A stretch of 53,228 nt of DNA from NCBI GenBank assembly GCA_017984835.1, contig JAGNYR010000004.1, positions 1-53,228 on the forward strand. Direction: 5' to 3'. The stretch comes from Flavobacterium sp. (GTDB lineage Bacteria; Bacteroidota; Bacteroidia; Flavobacteriales; Flavobacteriaceae). A model generated the notes under the pieces. It was not told the origin of the DNA. It did not search any database and saw nothing but the letters and a program-made list of their open reading frames with translations. Shown piece by piece: positions 8,543 through 17,221 of the stretch (the first letter of the stretch is position 1; each line of letters opens with the position of its first letter). Both the position numbers and the translations under genes were made by a program.

Positions 8543-10093
8543 TTAAAAATCAAACTTGATTCCTTGTGCTAACGGCAATGCGGTTCCGTAGTTGATGGTG
8601 TTGGTTTGTCTTCTCATGTAGGCTTTCCATGCATCAGAACCTGATTCACGACCGCCACCTGTTTCTTTTTCACCTCCAAATGCTCCACCAATTTCGGCTC
8701 CCGAAGTTCCAATGTTTACGTTGGCAATACCGCAATCAGAACCTGCAGCTGAAAGGAACAATTCCATTTCTCTCATGTTGTTGGTAAAGATCGAAGACGA
8801 CAAACCTTGAGGAACTGCATTTTGCATCGCAATCGCTTCTTCAATGGTACTGTATTTCATTACATATAAAACGGGTGCAAAAGTTTCGTGTTGCACGATT
8901 TCGAATTCGTTTTTTGCTTCTATAATACATGGTTTTACATAACAACCACTTTCGTAGCCTTTCCCTTCTAAAACGCCTCCTTCAACAATTACTTTTCCGC
9001 CTTCTGCTTTTGCTTTTTCAATTGCGTCTAAGTAATCTTGCACAGCGCCTTTATCGATAAGTGGACCCACGTGATTGTTTGCGTCTAATGGGTTTCCAAT
9101 TTTTAACTGGGCATATGCTTTTGCCAAAACGTCTAAAGTTTTATCGTATACACTTTCGTGCACAATTAATCTTCTAGTTGAAGTACAACGTTGACCAGCT
9201 GTTCCAACCGCTCCAAAAACGGCTCCTACCAATACCATAGACAAATCGGCTTCTTTAGAAACGATGATGGCGTTGTTTCCACCTAATTCTAGGATGGTAT
9301 TTCCAAAACGTTCTGCTACTGTTTTTGATACGTGACGACCAATTCTGGTAGAACCTGTAAACGAAACCAAAGGAATGCGTTTGTCATTATTGATTAAATC
9401 ACCCGATTCGTTACCCACCACTAAGCAGCTGATTCCTTCTGGTAAATTGTTTCTTTCTAATACGGTTTGGATAATGTTTTGACACGCTACACCACACAAA
9501 GGTGTTTTTGAACTGGGTTTCCAAATACACACATCGCCACAAATCCAAGCCAACATCGTATTCCAAGACCAAACGGCAACTGGGAAGTTGAAAGCAGAGA
9601 TGATTCCGACAATTCCAAACGGATGCCATTGCTCATACATGCGGTGCATAGGACGTTCTGAATGCATGGTTAGTCCGTGTAATTGACGTGATAAACCAAC
9701 TGCAAAATCACAGATGTCAATCATTTCTTGCACTTCTCCTAGGCCTTCTTGGTAGGATTTTCCCATTTCAAAAGACACTAATTTACCTAATGCTTCTTTG
9801 TTTTTGCGTAATTCATCGCCCATTTGACGAACGATTTCACCTCTTTTTGGAGCCGGAACCAAACGCCAAGTTTTGAATGCTTCTTCTGCAGCACTCATAG
9901 CAGATTCATAATCTTCTTTGGTCGAAGATTTTACTTTTCCAATCAAATCACCTGTTGCAGGAGAATAAGATTCGATGATTTTTCCGTTAGAAAACCACTT
10001 AGAACCCGTTGAAGTTCCTTCGTTGATTTCTTTAATTCCTAATTGTTGCAAAGCTTCTTGCATACCAAATTGTACAGCTGCTTCAGATATCAT
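8543..10093 (-). CDS. ALDH7-type aldehyde dehydrogenase (aminoadipate-semialdehyde dehydrogenase-like)
   Basis: A 516-residue NAD-dependent aldehyde dehydrogenase that reads like antiquitin/ALDH7 along its whole length: PAPKRGEIVRQ near residue 81, EMGKSYQEGLGEVQE, the FTGST cofactor motif, the catalytic Glu in LELGGNN, the catalytic Cys in GQRCTSTRR (about residue 301), and the C-terminal GGGRESGSDAWK motif. ALDH7 enzymes oxidise alpha-aminoadipate semialdehyde in lysine breakdown. Here the gene follows the 3-hydroxyanthranilate dioxygenase gene, whose pathway needs a 2-aminomuconate-semialdehyde dehydrogenase further on; that alternative substrate is an inference from position only. It has its own -7 box at 10129, so it can be transcribed separately. 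An internal Met at codon 11 is an alternative start. Confidence 0.92.
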   Translation of the reverse strand: MISEAAVQFGMQEALQQLGIKEINEGTSTGSKWFSNGKIIESYSPATGDLIGKVKSSTKEDYESAMSAAEEAFKTWRLVPAPKRGEIVRQMGDELRKNKEALGKLVSFEMGKSYQEGLGEVQEMIDICDFAVGLSRQLHGLTMHSERPMHRMYEQWHPFGIVGIISAFNFPVAVWSWNTMLAWICGDVCIWKPSSKTPLCGVACQNIIQTVLERNNLPEGISCLVVGNESGDLINNDKRIPLVSFTGSTRIGRHVSKTVAERFGNTILELGGNNAIIVSKEADLSMVLVGAVFGAVGTAGQRCTSTRRLIVHESVYDKTLDVLAKAYAQLKIGNPLDANNHVGPLIDKGAVQDYLDAIEKAKAEGGKVIVEGGVLEGKGYESGCYVKPCIIEAKNEFEIVQHETFAPVLYVMKYSTIEEAIAMQNAVPQGLSSSIFTNNMREMELFLSAAGSDCGIANVNIGTSGAEIGGAFGGEKETGGGRESGSDAWKAYMRRQTNTINYGTALPLAQGIKFDF

Positions 10094-10128
10094 TGTATAT
10101 TATTTTTCGGTTGTTATTAATTTTTTAT

Positions 10129-10136
10129 CAAAGGTA
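10129..10136 (-). promoter_or_regulatory. -7 promoter box (TACCTTTG on minus strand)
   Basis: Exact TAnnTTTG match read on the minus strand, 36 bases upstream of the ALDH start. No good -33 TTG is seen at the expected distance. Confidence 0.45.
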
Positions 10137-10178
10137 AAAAATATATTTTAATTAAAATGTGGCTTATGTTACATTGAA

Positions 10179-10718
10179 TTATTTCGAATTTTTAAATTTT
10201 GCAGGCGGTTCCATAATAAATCCGCAATTTTTACACGTTCGTTTGGTTTCGGATGCATAAAACGATTCAAAATGGGGCAAAAAATCTTTTTCGATGTTAT
10301 GCAATTCAAAATAAGCTTCATGTAACGTATGATTGCATTGTTGGCAATACCAAATAAGTCCGTCGGTAAAACCTTTTCCGGCACGTTTTCTTTCGATAAC
10401 CAATCCGATGGATCCTTCTGTTCGAGCTGGAGAATGCGGGATTTTTGCCGGATTTAAATACATGTCACCAGGACCTAATTTCATTTCTTTTTTGATCCCG
10501 TTTTCTTGGATAAAAACAGAAATTTCACCTTCTATTTGATAAAAAATTTCTTCCGTTTCATTGTAATGAAAATCATTTCGAGCGTTGGGCCCCGCAACAA
10601 TCATCACAATGTAATCTTGCGACTCAATATAAAGATTTTTATTCCCAATAGGCGGTTGAAGCAAATGTCGGTTTTCTTCAATCCATTTGGGCAAATTAAA
10701 CGGAGGCAAAGCAGTCAT
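10179..10718 (-). CDS. nbaC: 3-hydroxyanthranilate 3,4-dioxygenase
   Basis: A 179-residue cupin dioxygenase that opens the ring of 3-hydroxyanthranilate to give 2-amino-3-carboxymuconate semialdehyde in the kynurenine pathway, feeding either quinolinate/NAD synthesis or catabolism. The iron ligands are at His51, Glu57 and His95, substrate-binding arginines at Arg47 and Arg99, and the second, rubredoxin-like metal site has Cys125, Cys128, Cys162 and Cys165; as I recall, these are the same positions as in the Ralstonia enzyme. All key residues are intact. Its ATG overlaps the stop of the OB-fold gene (TAATG), which is an odd partner for a cytoplasmic dioxygenase. Tryptophan dioxygenase, the first pathway enzyme, lies 9 kb away in this window. 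Confidence 0.96.
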   Translation of the reverse strand: MTALPPFNLPKWIEENRHLLQPPIGNKNLYIESQDYIVMIVAGPNARNDFHYNETEEIFYQIEGEISVFIQENGIKKEMKLGPGDMYLNPAKIPHSPARTEGSIGLVIERKRAGKGFTDGLIWYCQQCNHTLHEAYFELHNIEKDFLPHFESFYASETKRTCKNCGFIMEPPAKFKNSK

Positions 10719-11077
10719 TACTCAATAATAATTTGGGTGGGATTGTATATTTGAGGGGTTTTTTTGGGATCTTTATCATACACAGAAATAACTCCTTTTA
10801 CGCGGATTTTTTTTCCTGTAGCTTCCAATAAATTCAATTGGTGCTCTTCGGCGTATTTGTTTGAAATGACTACTGTAAATTCGGCATCTGGATAAGGTTT
10901 GTCAACGTTGATGTAATTTGTGCTTCTCCCTTCAGGTGCTAATTTAAGAGATGCGATAGTTCCTTTTACCCACACTTCTTTACCAATAAATTGAGTCGCT
11001 TTTGAAGTCGGAATCGTATCTTGAGCTACCAAGGAAGTCGTGCAAAAAAGAACAAAGAGGAAAAATAGGTTTTTCAT
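10718..11077 (-). CDS. Small secreted OB-fold protein
   Basis: A 119-residue protein with a Sec signal peptide (MKNLFFLFVLF..., cleavage after about VAQ at 19). The mature part of about 100 residues looks like a single OB-fold: GKEVWVKGTIASL opens strand 1, INVDKPYPDAEFTVVI gives strands 2-3, and GKKIRVKGVISVY is the late strand, ending with PQIYNPTQIII. Secreted OB-folds of this kind occur attached to extracellular nucleases in other bacteria. It follows the EEP nuclease gene by 25 bases and is probably cotranscribed with it, so I infer a shared periplasmic or surface role. The binding partner is unknown. Confidence 0.7.
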   Translation of the reverse strand: MKNLFFLFVLFCTTSLVAQDTIPTSKATQFIGKEVWVKGTIASLKLAPEGRSTNYINVDKPYPDAEFTVVISNKYAEEHQLNLLEATGKKIRVKGVISVYDKDPKKTPQIYNPTQIIIE

Positions 11078-11102
11078 GATTTTTTAATAAATAGTTTGAA
11101 GA

Positions 11103-12209
11103 TTAATTTACTTGTTTGAGCAAATAGATATAGACTGGGAAATGATCGCTAAACCCTTCTTCGTTTGCCGAATGTCGCAAAGGATATCCTTTGTATTGCC
11201 CGGTGGTCTGAATTAAAAAAGGTTTGTTGTAAATGCCTGCTTTCCAATATCTAAAAGACGAATAGTCTTCCTTTGTTAGAGGTTGAGAAATCATGATTTG
11301 ATCAAAAATATCTCCCGAATCTCTATAAAACAAGGTAGCGTTTCCATCTTTTGCCATTTGTTCAAATGGATTGTAAATATCCCCCGAATTTTGGAGTTCT
11401 GATTTCTTTATTTTGGCCCCCAAAGCCACTTTTACACTTCGATTGTAAGGTCCGTCGTTTAAATCTCCCATGGTGATAATTTTTGCATTGGGATTGATGC
11501 TTACCAATGAATCAATAATTTTTCGATTCAGTGCCCCTGCAGCTTCTCTGTATGGTGAACTTCTTTTTTCACCTCCCGAACGAGAGGGCCAATGATTGAC
11601 AATGATGTTGATTTCTTCACCGTCTAAAAAACCCGTTACTAACAGTTGATCTCTTGTGTATACACGTCTGGATGTTTTGTCTGCTTCCAATTGATCGTCG
11701 GTAATTTCTTCTTTTTCTTTTTTGGATGAAGCTTTTTCTTCCCCTTGATAAATCATCAACGGAATATTGGAGGCACTCACCACCTTAAAATGTTTTTTTT
11801 GGTACAATAAAGCTACGTCAATTCCACGTTTATCTGGCGATTCAAAATGAACAATTCCATAGTCTTTATTGATTAATTTGGGTTGTTTTACTAAGTCTTC
11901 TAGCACACTTCGGTTTTCAATTTCTGCTCCTCCAATAAAGGTTGGCGCATTGTTTGGGTTGTCTGTTGATCCAATTTCTGAAAGCACACGTGCTAAATTG
12001 CTTAATTTTTTTTGATATTTTTTGGAAGTCCAATTTTGAGGACCATTTGGCAACCATTCTTCATCATAATTTGGACCATTGATCGTGTCGAATAAATTTT
12101 CGAAATTATAAAAAGCAACCGTATGAATGCTGTATTTTTTTGTTTGTGCAAACAAAGGATTCAAAGAGGTGATTACAAAAGCTACGAGTAAAAGATATTT
12201 ACATTTCAT
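11103..12209 (-). CDS. Secreted endonuclease/exonuclease/phosphatase (EEP) family protein
   Basis: A 368-residue protein with a signal peptide (cleavage after about LFAQ at 22) and a full EEP fold of the DNase I/exonuclease III type. Catalytic positions are intact: NFEN near 35-38, the metal Glu in AEIEN (95-99), His206 in VNHWPSR, Asp249/Asn251 in GDLND, and the terminal Asp355-His356 in SDHFPV. It should hydrolyse phosphodiester bonds in the periplasm or outside the cell; DNA, RNA or lipid phosphates are all possible. It diverges from the TonB-receptor operon across a 136-bp shared promoter region, and the OB-fold gene follows it. This setting suggests scavenging of extracellular nucleic acid. 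Confidence 0.88.
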   Translation of the reverse strand: MKCKYLLLVAFVITSLNPLFAQTKKYSIHTVAFYNFENLFDTINGPNYDEEWLPNGPQNWTSKKYQKKLSNLARVLSEIGSTDNPNNAPTFIGGAEIENRSVLEDLVKQPKLINKDYGIVHFESPDKRGIDVALLYQKKHFKVVSASNIPLMIYQGEEKASSKKEKEEITDDQLEADKTSRRVYTRDQLLVTGFLDGEEINIIVNHWPSRSGGEKRSSPYREAAGALNRKIIDSLVSINPNAKIITMGDLNDGPYNRSVKVALGAKIKKSELQNSGDIYNPFEQMAKDGNATLFYRDSGDIFDQIMISQPLTKEDYSSFRYWKAGIYNKPFLIQTTGQYKGYPLRHSANEEGFSDHFPVYIYLLKQVN

Positions 12210-12232
12210 GCAATGTGAGATTAATTATATAT

Positions 12233-12240
12233 CAAATTTA
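12233..12240 (-). promoter_or_regulatory. -7 promoter box for the EEP nuclease operon (TAAATTTG)
   Basis: Exact TAnnTTTG match on the minus strand, 24 bases before the nuclease ATG. The -33 element is unclear. Confidence 0.45.
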
Positions 12241-12282
12241 TAATAAATATTCATCAAAAGTAGAACAATTATCAAAATAATG

Positions 12283-12316
12283 TACATTTGTATGTTGTTA
12301 AGTTTTAATTAACAAC
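12283..12316 (+). promoter_or_regulatory. -7 box plus 8-bp inverted repeat at the transcript start of the TonB operon
   Basis: TACATTTG at 12283-12290 matches the -7 consensus. Starting four bases later is a perfect inverted repeat, GTTGTTAA (12294-12301) and TTAACAAC (12309-12316), with a 7-base spacer. Its place around the predicted +1 fits either an operator or a 5' stem-loop in the receptor mRNA. Confidence 0.5.
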
Positions 12317-12345
12317 TATAAAAGAAAATTAAACTTATTTTATTT

Positions 12346-15153
12346 ATGAAAAAACTTGTCTTGAGTATTTTGTTTGTGATGCAAGCTGTTTTTGTTTTTG
12401 GTCAGGTTGGTACTGGTTTCAGTGGTAAAGTGGTCGATTTAAAAACTCAAAAACCATTACAAAATGTTGTGGCTGCTATCATGAATACGAGTTTTACCGA
12501 AGTAACAGATGCAGACGGTAAATTTGTGTTTTCAGATGTGGTGGCAGGGTCGCATGTGGTCCAAATTAAAAGTGGTGGATACAAAGAACAACTGCTGACT
12601 GTGGAAGTGGAAAAAGGTAAAATTACCGATTTAGGTGTGATTACTTTAGAGGAAGACATAACTTCTGAGCAACAATTAAGCTTGGTAACGCTTACAGAAA
12701 ATGACTTGAGCGATGACAACAGTGGTTCTGAAAGTACCTCGGGGCTTCTTCAAGCGACAAGAGATGTTTTTCAACAAGCAGCAGCTTTCAATTGGGGTCA
12801 AGCTCGTTTTAGAATAAGAGGATTAGATAACGAGAACGGAACGACCATGATTAATGGGGTGGTTATGAATAAAATTTATGACGGTAGACCCCAATGGAGT
12901 AACTGGGGCGGATTGAATGACGCTACTCGAAATCAAGAATTTACAATGGGTTCTGCTCCATCTGATTATACTTTTGGAGGAATATTAGGAACGCAAGAAA
13001 TCAACACCCGCGCTTCTATTTACAGACCGGGAAGCCGAATTTCATTTTCGGGAACCAACACAAATTACAGTTGGAGATCCATGGCAACCCATGCCTCTGG
13101 AATGAATAAAGACGGATGGGCATTTGTGGTTTCAGGATCTAGAAGATGGGCACAAGAAGGATATTTTGAAGGAACCGATTATGGTGCTAACTCCTTATTT
13201 GCAAGTGTTGAAAAGAAAATAAACGACAAACACTCTTTGAACTTTACTTCTATTTATGCTGAAAACCAAAGAGGGAAAAGTTCTCCAAATTCAGATGAAG
13301 TAACTCAATTGGCAGGTGTAAAATACAACTCGTACTGGGGATGGCAAGAAGGTAAAAAAAGAAACTCTCGAGACAAAGATGTTGAAGAGCCTATCTTTAT
13401 GTTGAATCACTTCTGGAAAATCACCGATAGAACGACCTTAAATTCTGGTATCACCCATCAAACGGGTAAAATTGGGAACAGCCGTTTAGATTATCAAAGT
13501 GTGGATAATCCAGACCCAACTTATTACAGAAAATTACCTAGTTATTACACTTCACAATACAATCCAAACGACTATACCGATTGGATTGGTGACGATCCTT
13601 TGAATGTTGCCAATGCGGCTTCTGCAAAAACTAATTTTTTAGCCAACAGACAAATCAATTGGTTGGAAATGTACCAAGCAAACAAAACGCATGATGGACA
13701 CAGTGCATATATTTTGTATGAAGACCGAACAGATGATAAAGTATGGACGGCAAACAGTATTTTGAATTCTCAGCTTTCTGACCGTATTATTTTAAATGCA
13801 GGAGTGACTTATAAAAGATTAAAATCTCATAATTTCGCTAATTTGTTGGATTTATTAGGAGGTCAATATTATAATGATATTGATAATTTTCAAGCGGGAT
13901 CTGAACAACAATCTGATTTGAACAACCCAAACAGAAGAATAGTTGTAGGCGAAGCTTTTTCATACAATTATAATTTAATTGCCAACACCTTGGATGCTTT
14001 TGCTCAATTTAAATTTTCTTTGAAAAAAGTTGATTTTTATATCACAGGCGGATTAAATAAAAGTGATTACCAAAGAGAAGGATTGTATAAAAACGGTTTA
14101 TATCCTACGAATTCATATGGAAAAAGTAGAAAATATGAATATACAAACTTTAGCACTAAAGGAGGTTTGACTTATAAAATTTCAGGTAAACAATACGTTA
14201 ATTTCAATGCAGCCTTCATTACGAAAGCGCCCGTGTTAAGAAATGTGTTCCCAAACGCTCGTCTGAATGATAATTCTATTGCAGATCTAAAAAGCGAAAA
14301 CATTACCAGTGCCGATGCTAGCTACATCTTTAGAGCTCCAAAATTTAAAGCTCGATTAACTGCATTTTATGCCAATACAAAAAACGCAACGGAAACTTCT
14401 TTTTTCTATGGTGAAGGAATCTTTGCTGATGATGGTGGCGACGGAGGAGATGCTTTTGTAGCCGAAACAGTAACTAACATCGAAAAACAAAATATTGGAT
14501 TAGAAATGGGTGCTGAATACCAATTAACCTCAACCATTAAATTAACGGTTGCAGGAACTTATGGTGAATATACCTACAACAACAACCCAAATGTTACTTT
14601 AAATAATGACAATTTAGCAAGTCCAACCAATACCAATCCGGTTACAGATTTTGGGACTGCTAAATTAAAAGGATACAGGCTATCTGGCGGACCTCAAACA
14701 GCTGCTTCATTAGGAATTGAGTACAGAGATCCTAAATTTTGGTGGATTGGTGCCAATGCAAACTACTTAGCTGACAATTATTTAGATATTTCGTCTTTAC
14801 TAAGAACCGATAATTTCTTCAAAAACCCGCTGGATCCTTATGGACTTACTTTCCCAGAAGCTACAGAAGCAAGAGCAAAACAATTATTAAGTCAAGAAAA
14901 ATTCAAGGATTTCACTCTAATTAATCTTACAGGAGGAAAATCTTGGAAAGTAAACAATCAAACTTTTGGGTTCTTTGCTTCGATCAACAATGTTTTTGAC
15001 GTTACCTACAAAACAGGTGGATTTGAGCAAACAAGAAATGCTAATTATAGAGAGTTAAACCAAGATATTTCTAGTGGCACTCCTGCATTTGCTCCCAAAT
15101 ATTTTTATGGATATGGAAGAACTTATTTCCTTAACTTTTACCTTAACTTTTAA
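12346..15153 (+). CDS. TonB-dependent outer-membrane receptor (no SusD partner)
   Basis: A 935-residue receptor. A signal peptide (cleavage after about FGQ at 20) is followed by a carboxypeptidase-regulatory-like beta-sandwich (about 25-105), a plug domain (FRIRGLDNENGTTMINGVV near 160-180) and a 22-strand barrel ending in the aromatic C-terminus FYLNF, as needed for BAM assembly. It imports a ligand across the outer membrane with energy from TonB. There is no SusD-type gene after it; instead two lipoproteins follow, and a secreted nuclease is divergent. The plug is Trp/Asn rich (QWSNWGGLND). The last residues sit on a 12-bp tandem repeat (CTTAACTTTTAC-type), which duplicates the LNFY unit. 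The ligand is unknown. Confidence 0.92.
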   Translation: MKKLVLSILFVMQAVFVFGQVGTGFSGKVVDLKTQKPLQNVVAAIMNTSFTEVTDADGKFVFSDVVAGSHVVQIKSGGYKEQLLTVEVEKGKITDLGVITLEEDITSEQQLSLVTLTENDLSDDNSGSESTSGLLQATRDVFQQAAAFNWGQARFRIRGLDNENGTTMINGVVMNKIYDGRPQWSNWGGLNDATRNQEFTMGSAPSDYTFGGILGTQEINTRASIYRPGSRISFSGTNTNYSWRSMATHASGMNKDGWAFVVSGSRRWAQEGYFEGTDYGANSLFASVEKKINDKHSLNFTSIYAENQRGKSSPNSDEVTQLAGVKYNSYWGWQEGKKRNSRDKDVEEPIFMLNHFWKITDRTTLNSGITHQTGKIGNSRLDYQSVDNPDPTYYRKLPSYYTSQYNPNDYTDWIGDDPLNVANAASAKTNFLANRQINWLEMYQANKTHDGHSAYILYEDRTDDKVWTANSILNSQLSDRIILNAGVTYKRLKSHNFANLLDLLGGQYYNDIDNFQAGSEQQSDLNNPNRRIVVGEAFSYNYNLIANTLDAFAQFKFSLKKVDFYITGGLNKSDYQREGLYKNGLYPTNSYGKSRKYEYTNFSTKGGLTYKISGKQYVNFNAAFITKAPVLRNVFPNARLNDNSIADLKSENITSADASYIFRAPKFKARLTAFYANTKNATETSFFYGEGIFADDGGDGGDAFVAETVTNIEKQNIGLEMGAEYQLTSTIKLTVAGTYGEYTYNNNPNVTLNNDNLASPTNTNPVTDFGTAKLKGYRLSGGPQTAASLGIEYRDPKFWWIGANANYLADNYLDISSLLRTDNFFKNPLDPYGLTFPEATEARAKQLLSQEKFKDFTLINLTGGKSWKVNNQTFGFFASINNVFDVTYKTGGFEQTRNANYRELNQDISSGTPAFAPKYFYGYGRTYFLNFYLNF

Positions 15154-15165
15154 TTCATCACAATA

Positions 15166-15780
15166 ATGAAAACAAATAAATTATTTGCAATTTTAGGCTT
15201 TCTATTTATGGCAACCCTTAGCGGATGTTCGCCAGAAGATGATATCACCATTCCAAATTTTACCCCTTTGTTGTTTGCTGAAGACTTTGCAGTTGGAGCA
15301 GTGGATAACACGGTGTTGAATTCGACAGGATGGATCAATTATGCACAAACAGGGACAGCGCTATGGAAAGAGCAAGTATACAGTGGAAACGCGTATGCAG
15401 AATTCAGTTCCTTTCAATCAGGAAATGCAGTAAATGTAGCTTGGTTGATTTCTCCAAAAATAAATATGGACCAGCACGATCAGGAAACGTTGGTGTTTCA
15501 ATCGTCTCAAAGTTATGTTTCTTCTACTGCCAACACTTTGGAAGTTTTAGTTTCTACTAATTTTGATGGAACCAATGTAACAACGGCTACTTGGACTCCC
15601 GTAACGGCTACTTTACCTACTACTGCTAGTCCTTATTTTGAATTTATGAAATCAGGAGAGGTAGATTTATCTCAATACACAGGAAATATTTCTATTGCAT
15701 TTAAAGTAACTGGTTCTGGAACCAATACAGCTCTTGATGGATCGTACCAAATAGATGATATTAGAGTTTTTAATAAATAA
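15166..15780 (+). CDS. Lipoprotein with choice-of-anchor-J / DUF5017-like jelly-roll
   Basis: A 204-residue lipoprotein. The lipobox is LSGC with Cys21, and the residues after it (SPEDD) are acidic, like the lipoprotein export signal that sends Bacteroidota lipoproteins to the cell surface. The mature part is a single beta-sandwich: a Trp-containing early segment (GWINYA, ALWKEQVY), the WLISPKI strand typical of choice-of-anchor-J modules, and a final DGSYQIDDIRVF strand. It starts 12 bases after the TonB receptor stop, so it is cotranscribed. I infer a surface ligand-binding role beside the receptor, in place of SusD. Confidence 0.8.
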   Translation: MKTNKLFAILGFLFMATLSGCSPEDDITIPNFTPLLFAEDFAVGAVDNTVLNSTGWINYAQTGTALWKEQVYSGNAYAEFSSFQSGNAVNVAWLISPKINMDQHDQETLVFQSSQSYVSSTANTLEVLVSTNFDGTNVTTATWTPVTATLPTTASPYFEFMKSGEVDLSQYTGNISIAFKVTGSGTNTALDGSYQIDDIRVFNK

Positions 15781-15793
15781 TTGTTAGCTACCC

Positions 15794-17170
15794 ATGAAAA
15801 ATATACTAGTAAAATCAGCCCTATTAATCGCTTTGACTCTTGGAGTTTCAAGTTGTATTAATGACGATGCTTATAGTGTTCCACAAAACACTTTAACGAC
15901 CTATGAACTGACTGCGACAAAAACAGTTGCGCAAATCAATGCAACAGCAAACTCTTCCGTTACAGCTTATACTGCAGATGATATTATTGAAGCTTATGTG
16001 ACTTCAAATGATGAAAGCGGTACTTTTTACAAATCCATTTCATTTCAATCGATCCCGACAGATAATACAGCTCCGATCGGTTTTAGTGTACCCGTTAATC
16101 AAACATCTCTTTTCGCAAAAGGATTCACGCCGGGAAGAAAAGTATACATCAAATTAAAAGGTTTGTACGTAGCGAAAGTATTTGGTTCGATGCAAATTGG
16201 ATCGTTGTACCAAGGTGCTTTAGGAAGAATCTCTGAATTTGAATGGCAAGACCATTTGTTCCCTTCAGCTACAATTGTACCCGAATCAGCTATGGTTCGT
16301 ACACTTACCTTAGCGCAAGCTTATGCAGATGTAAACCAAAATACGTTGGTAGATTTAAGCGTGGTTCAATTTTCTGATGGGTCAATTAATAGAACCTATT
16401 ATGATGTAGATTCTGGTGGTGGAGCTACCAATCACATGCTTACTTCATCTGCAGGTGGAACAGAACGAATCATCCGATTTAGTAGTTTTGCCGCTTTTAC
16501 AGGAAACCAAGTTCCTACCTTAAGCGGAAAAATCAGAGGGGTTCTAACCAAATACAATTCCGATTATCAATTTATTGTTCGATATGAAAGTGATATTAAT
16601 TTGACACAACCTCGTTTTGATGTGTCTCCTCCTGTAGGTGGAACAGCCATAACATTTGCCTCAACCTTTAATGAAAATTTTGAGTCATACAATGTAACTT
16701 CTTCTGGTGCTACGCTTCCAAAATATGTAAACGATCCCTACGTAGGTTCACGTTTATGGGACATCAAAACATTTAGTGGTAACAAATATGCTCAAATGAC
16801 TTCTTTTGGTTCAAATGCAGTGAATAAAACATATTTAGCAATGCCTGTTGCCTTCACTCCTGGATACAAGTTTTCGTTTAAATCAAAAGACGGATACAAT
16901 GTTGGAAACGTATTAAAAGTGTATTACTCTACAAATTATACTGCTGGTGCAAACATTGGACAAGCGACTTTGGTAGATATTACTTCTAGTTTTACGATTG
17001 CCACTGGAGCAACATCTGGATATGCAGTTAACTTTACAAATAGTGGTGATTATACCATCCCAGCAACCTTAACCGGAAATGGATATTTCATCTTTGAATA
17101 CAGCGGAAATGGAGTAGGCAATGTACTGACTACTACCATGCAATTAGATGACGTAAAAGTTATTCCATAA
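15794..17170 (+). CDS. DUF5689-domain surface lipoprotein with C-terminal jelly-roll
   Basis: A 458-residue lipoprotein with lipobox VSSC (Cys21) followed by INDD, again a surface-export type of signal. Residues about 35-265 match the DUF5689 family, with the early DDIIEAYVTSNDESGTFYKS stretch typical of OB-fold-like domains also found on extracellular nucleases. Residues about 285-458 form a second module related to the preceding lipoprotein (both have WxxK..SGN-YA, strands around a fixed DDVKV/DDIRV end). It begins 13 bases after that gene. A terminator follows at 17188. Together with the TonB receptor it forms a three-gene surface operon. Confidence 0.85.
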   Translation: MKNILVKSALLIALTLGVSSCINDDAYSVPQNTLTTYELTATKTVAQINATANSSVTAYTADDIIEAYVTSNDESGTFYKSISFQSIPTDNTAPIGFSVPVNQTSLFAKGFTPGRKVYIKLKGLYVAKVFGSMQIGSLYQGALGRISEFEWQDHLFPSATIVPESAMVRTLTLAQAYADVNQNTLVDLSVVQFSDGSINRTYYDVDSGGGATNHMLTSSAGGTERIIRFSSFAAFTGNQVPTLSGKIRGVLTKYNSDYQFIVRYESDINLTQPRFDVSPPVGGTAITFASTFNENFESYNVTSSGATLPKYVNDPYVGSRLWDIKTFSGNKYAQMTSFGSNAVNKTYLAMPVAFTPGYKFSFKSKDGYNVGNVLKVYYSTNYTAGANIGQATLVDITSSFTIATGATSGYAVNFTNSGDYTIPATLTGNGYFIFEYSGNGVGNVLTTTMQLDDVKVIP

Positions 17171-17187
17171 GGTATTCCGAACCTTAT

Positions 17188-17221
17188 AAAAAAATCCCAT
17201 TCAATTGAATGGGATTTTTTT
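17188..17221. terminator. Bidirectional terminator (perfect palindrome)
   Basis: AAATCCCATTCAA / TTGAATGGGATTT palindrome with A and T tails on both sides. It ends both the DUF5689 operon (plus) and the gpsA operon (minus), whose last stop codon overlaps the tail. Confidence 0.9.
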
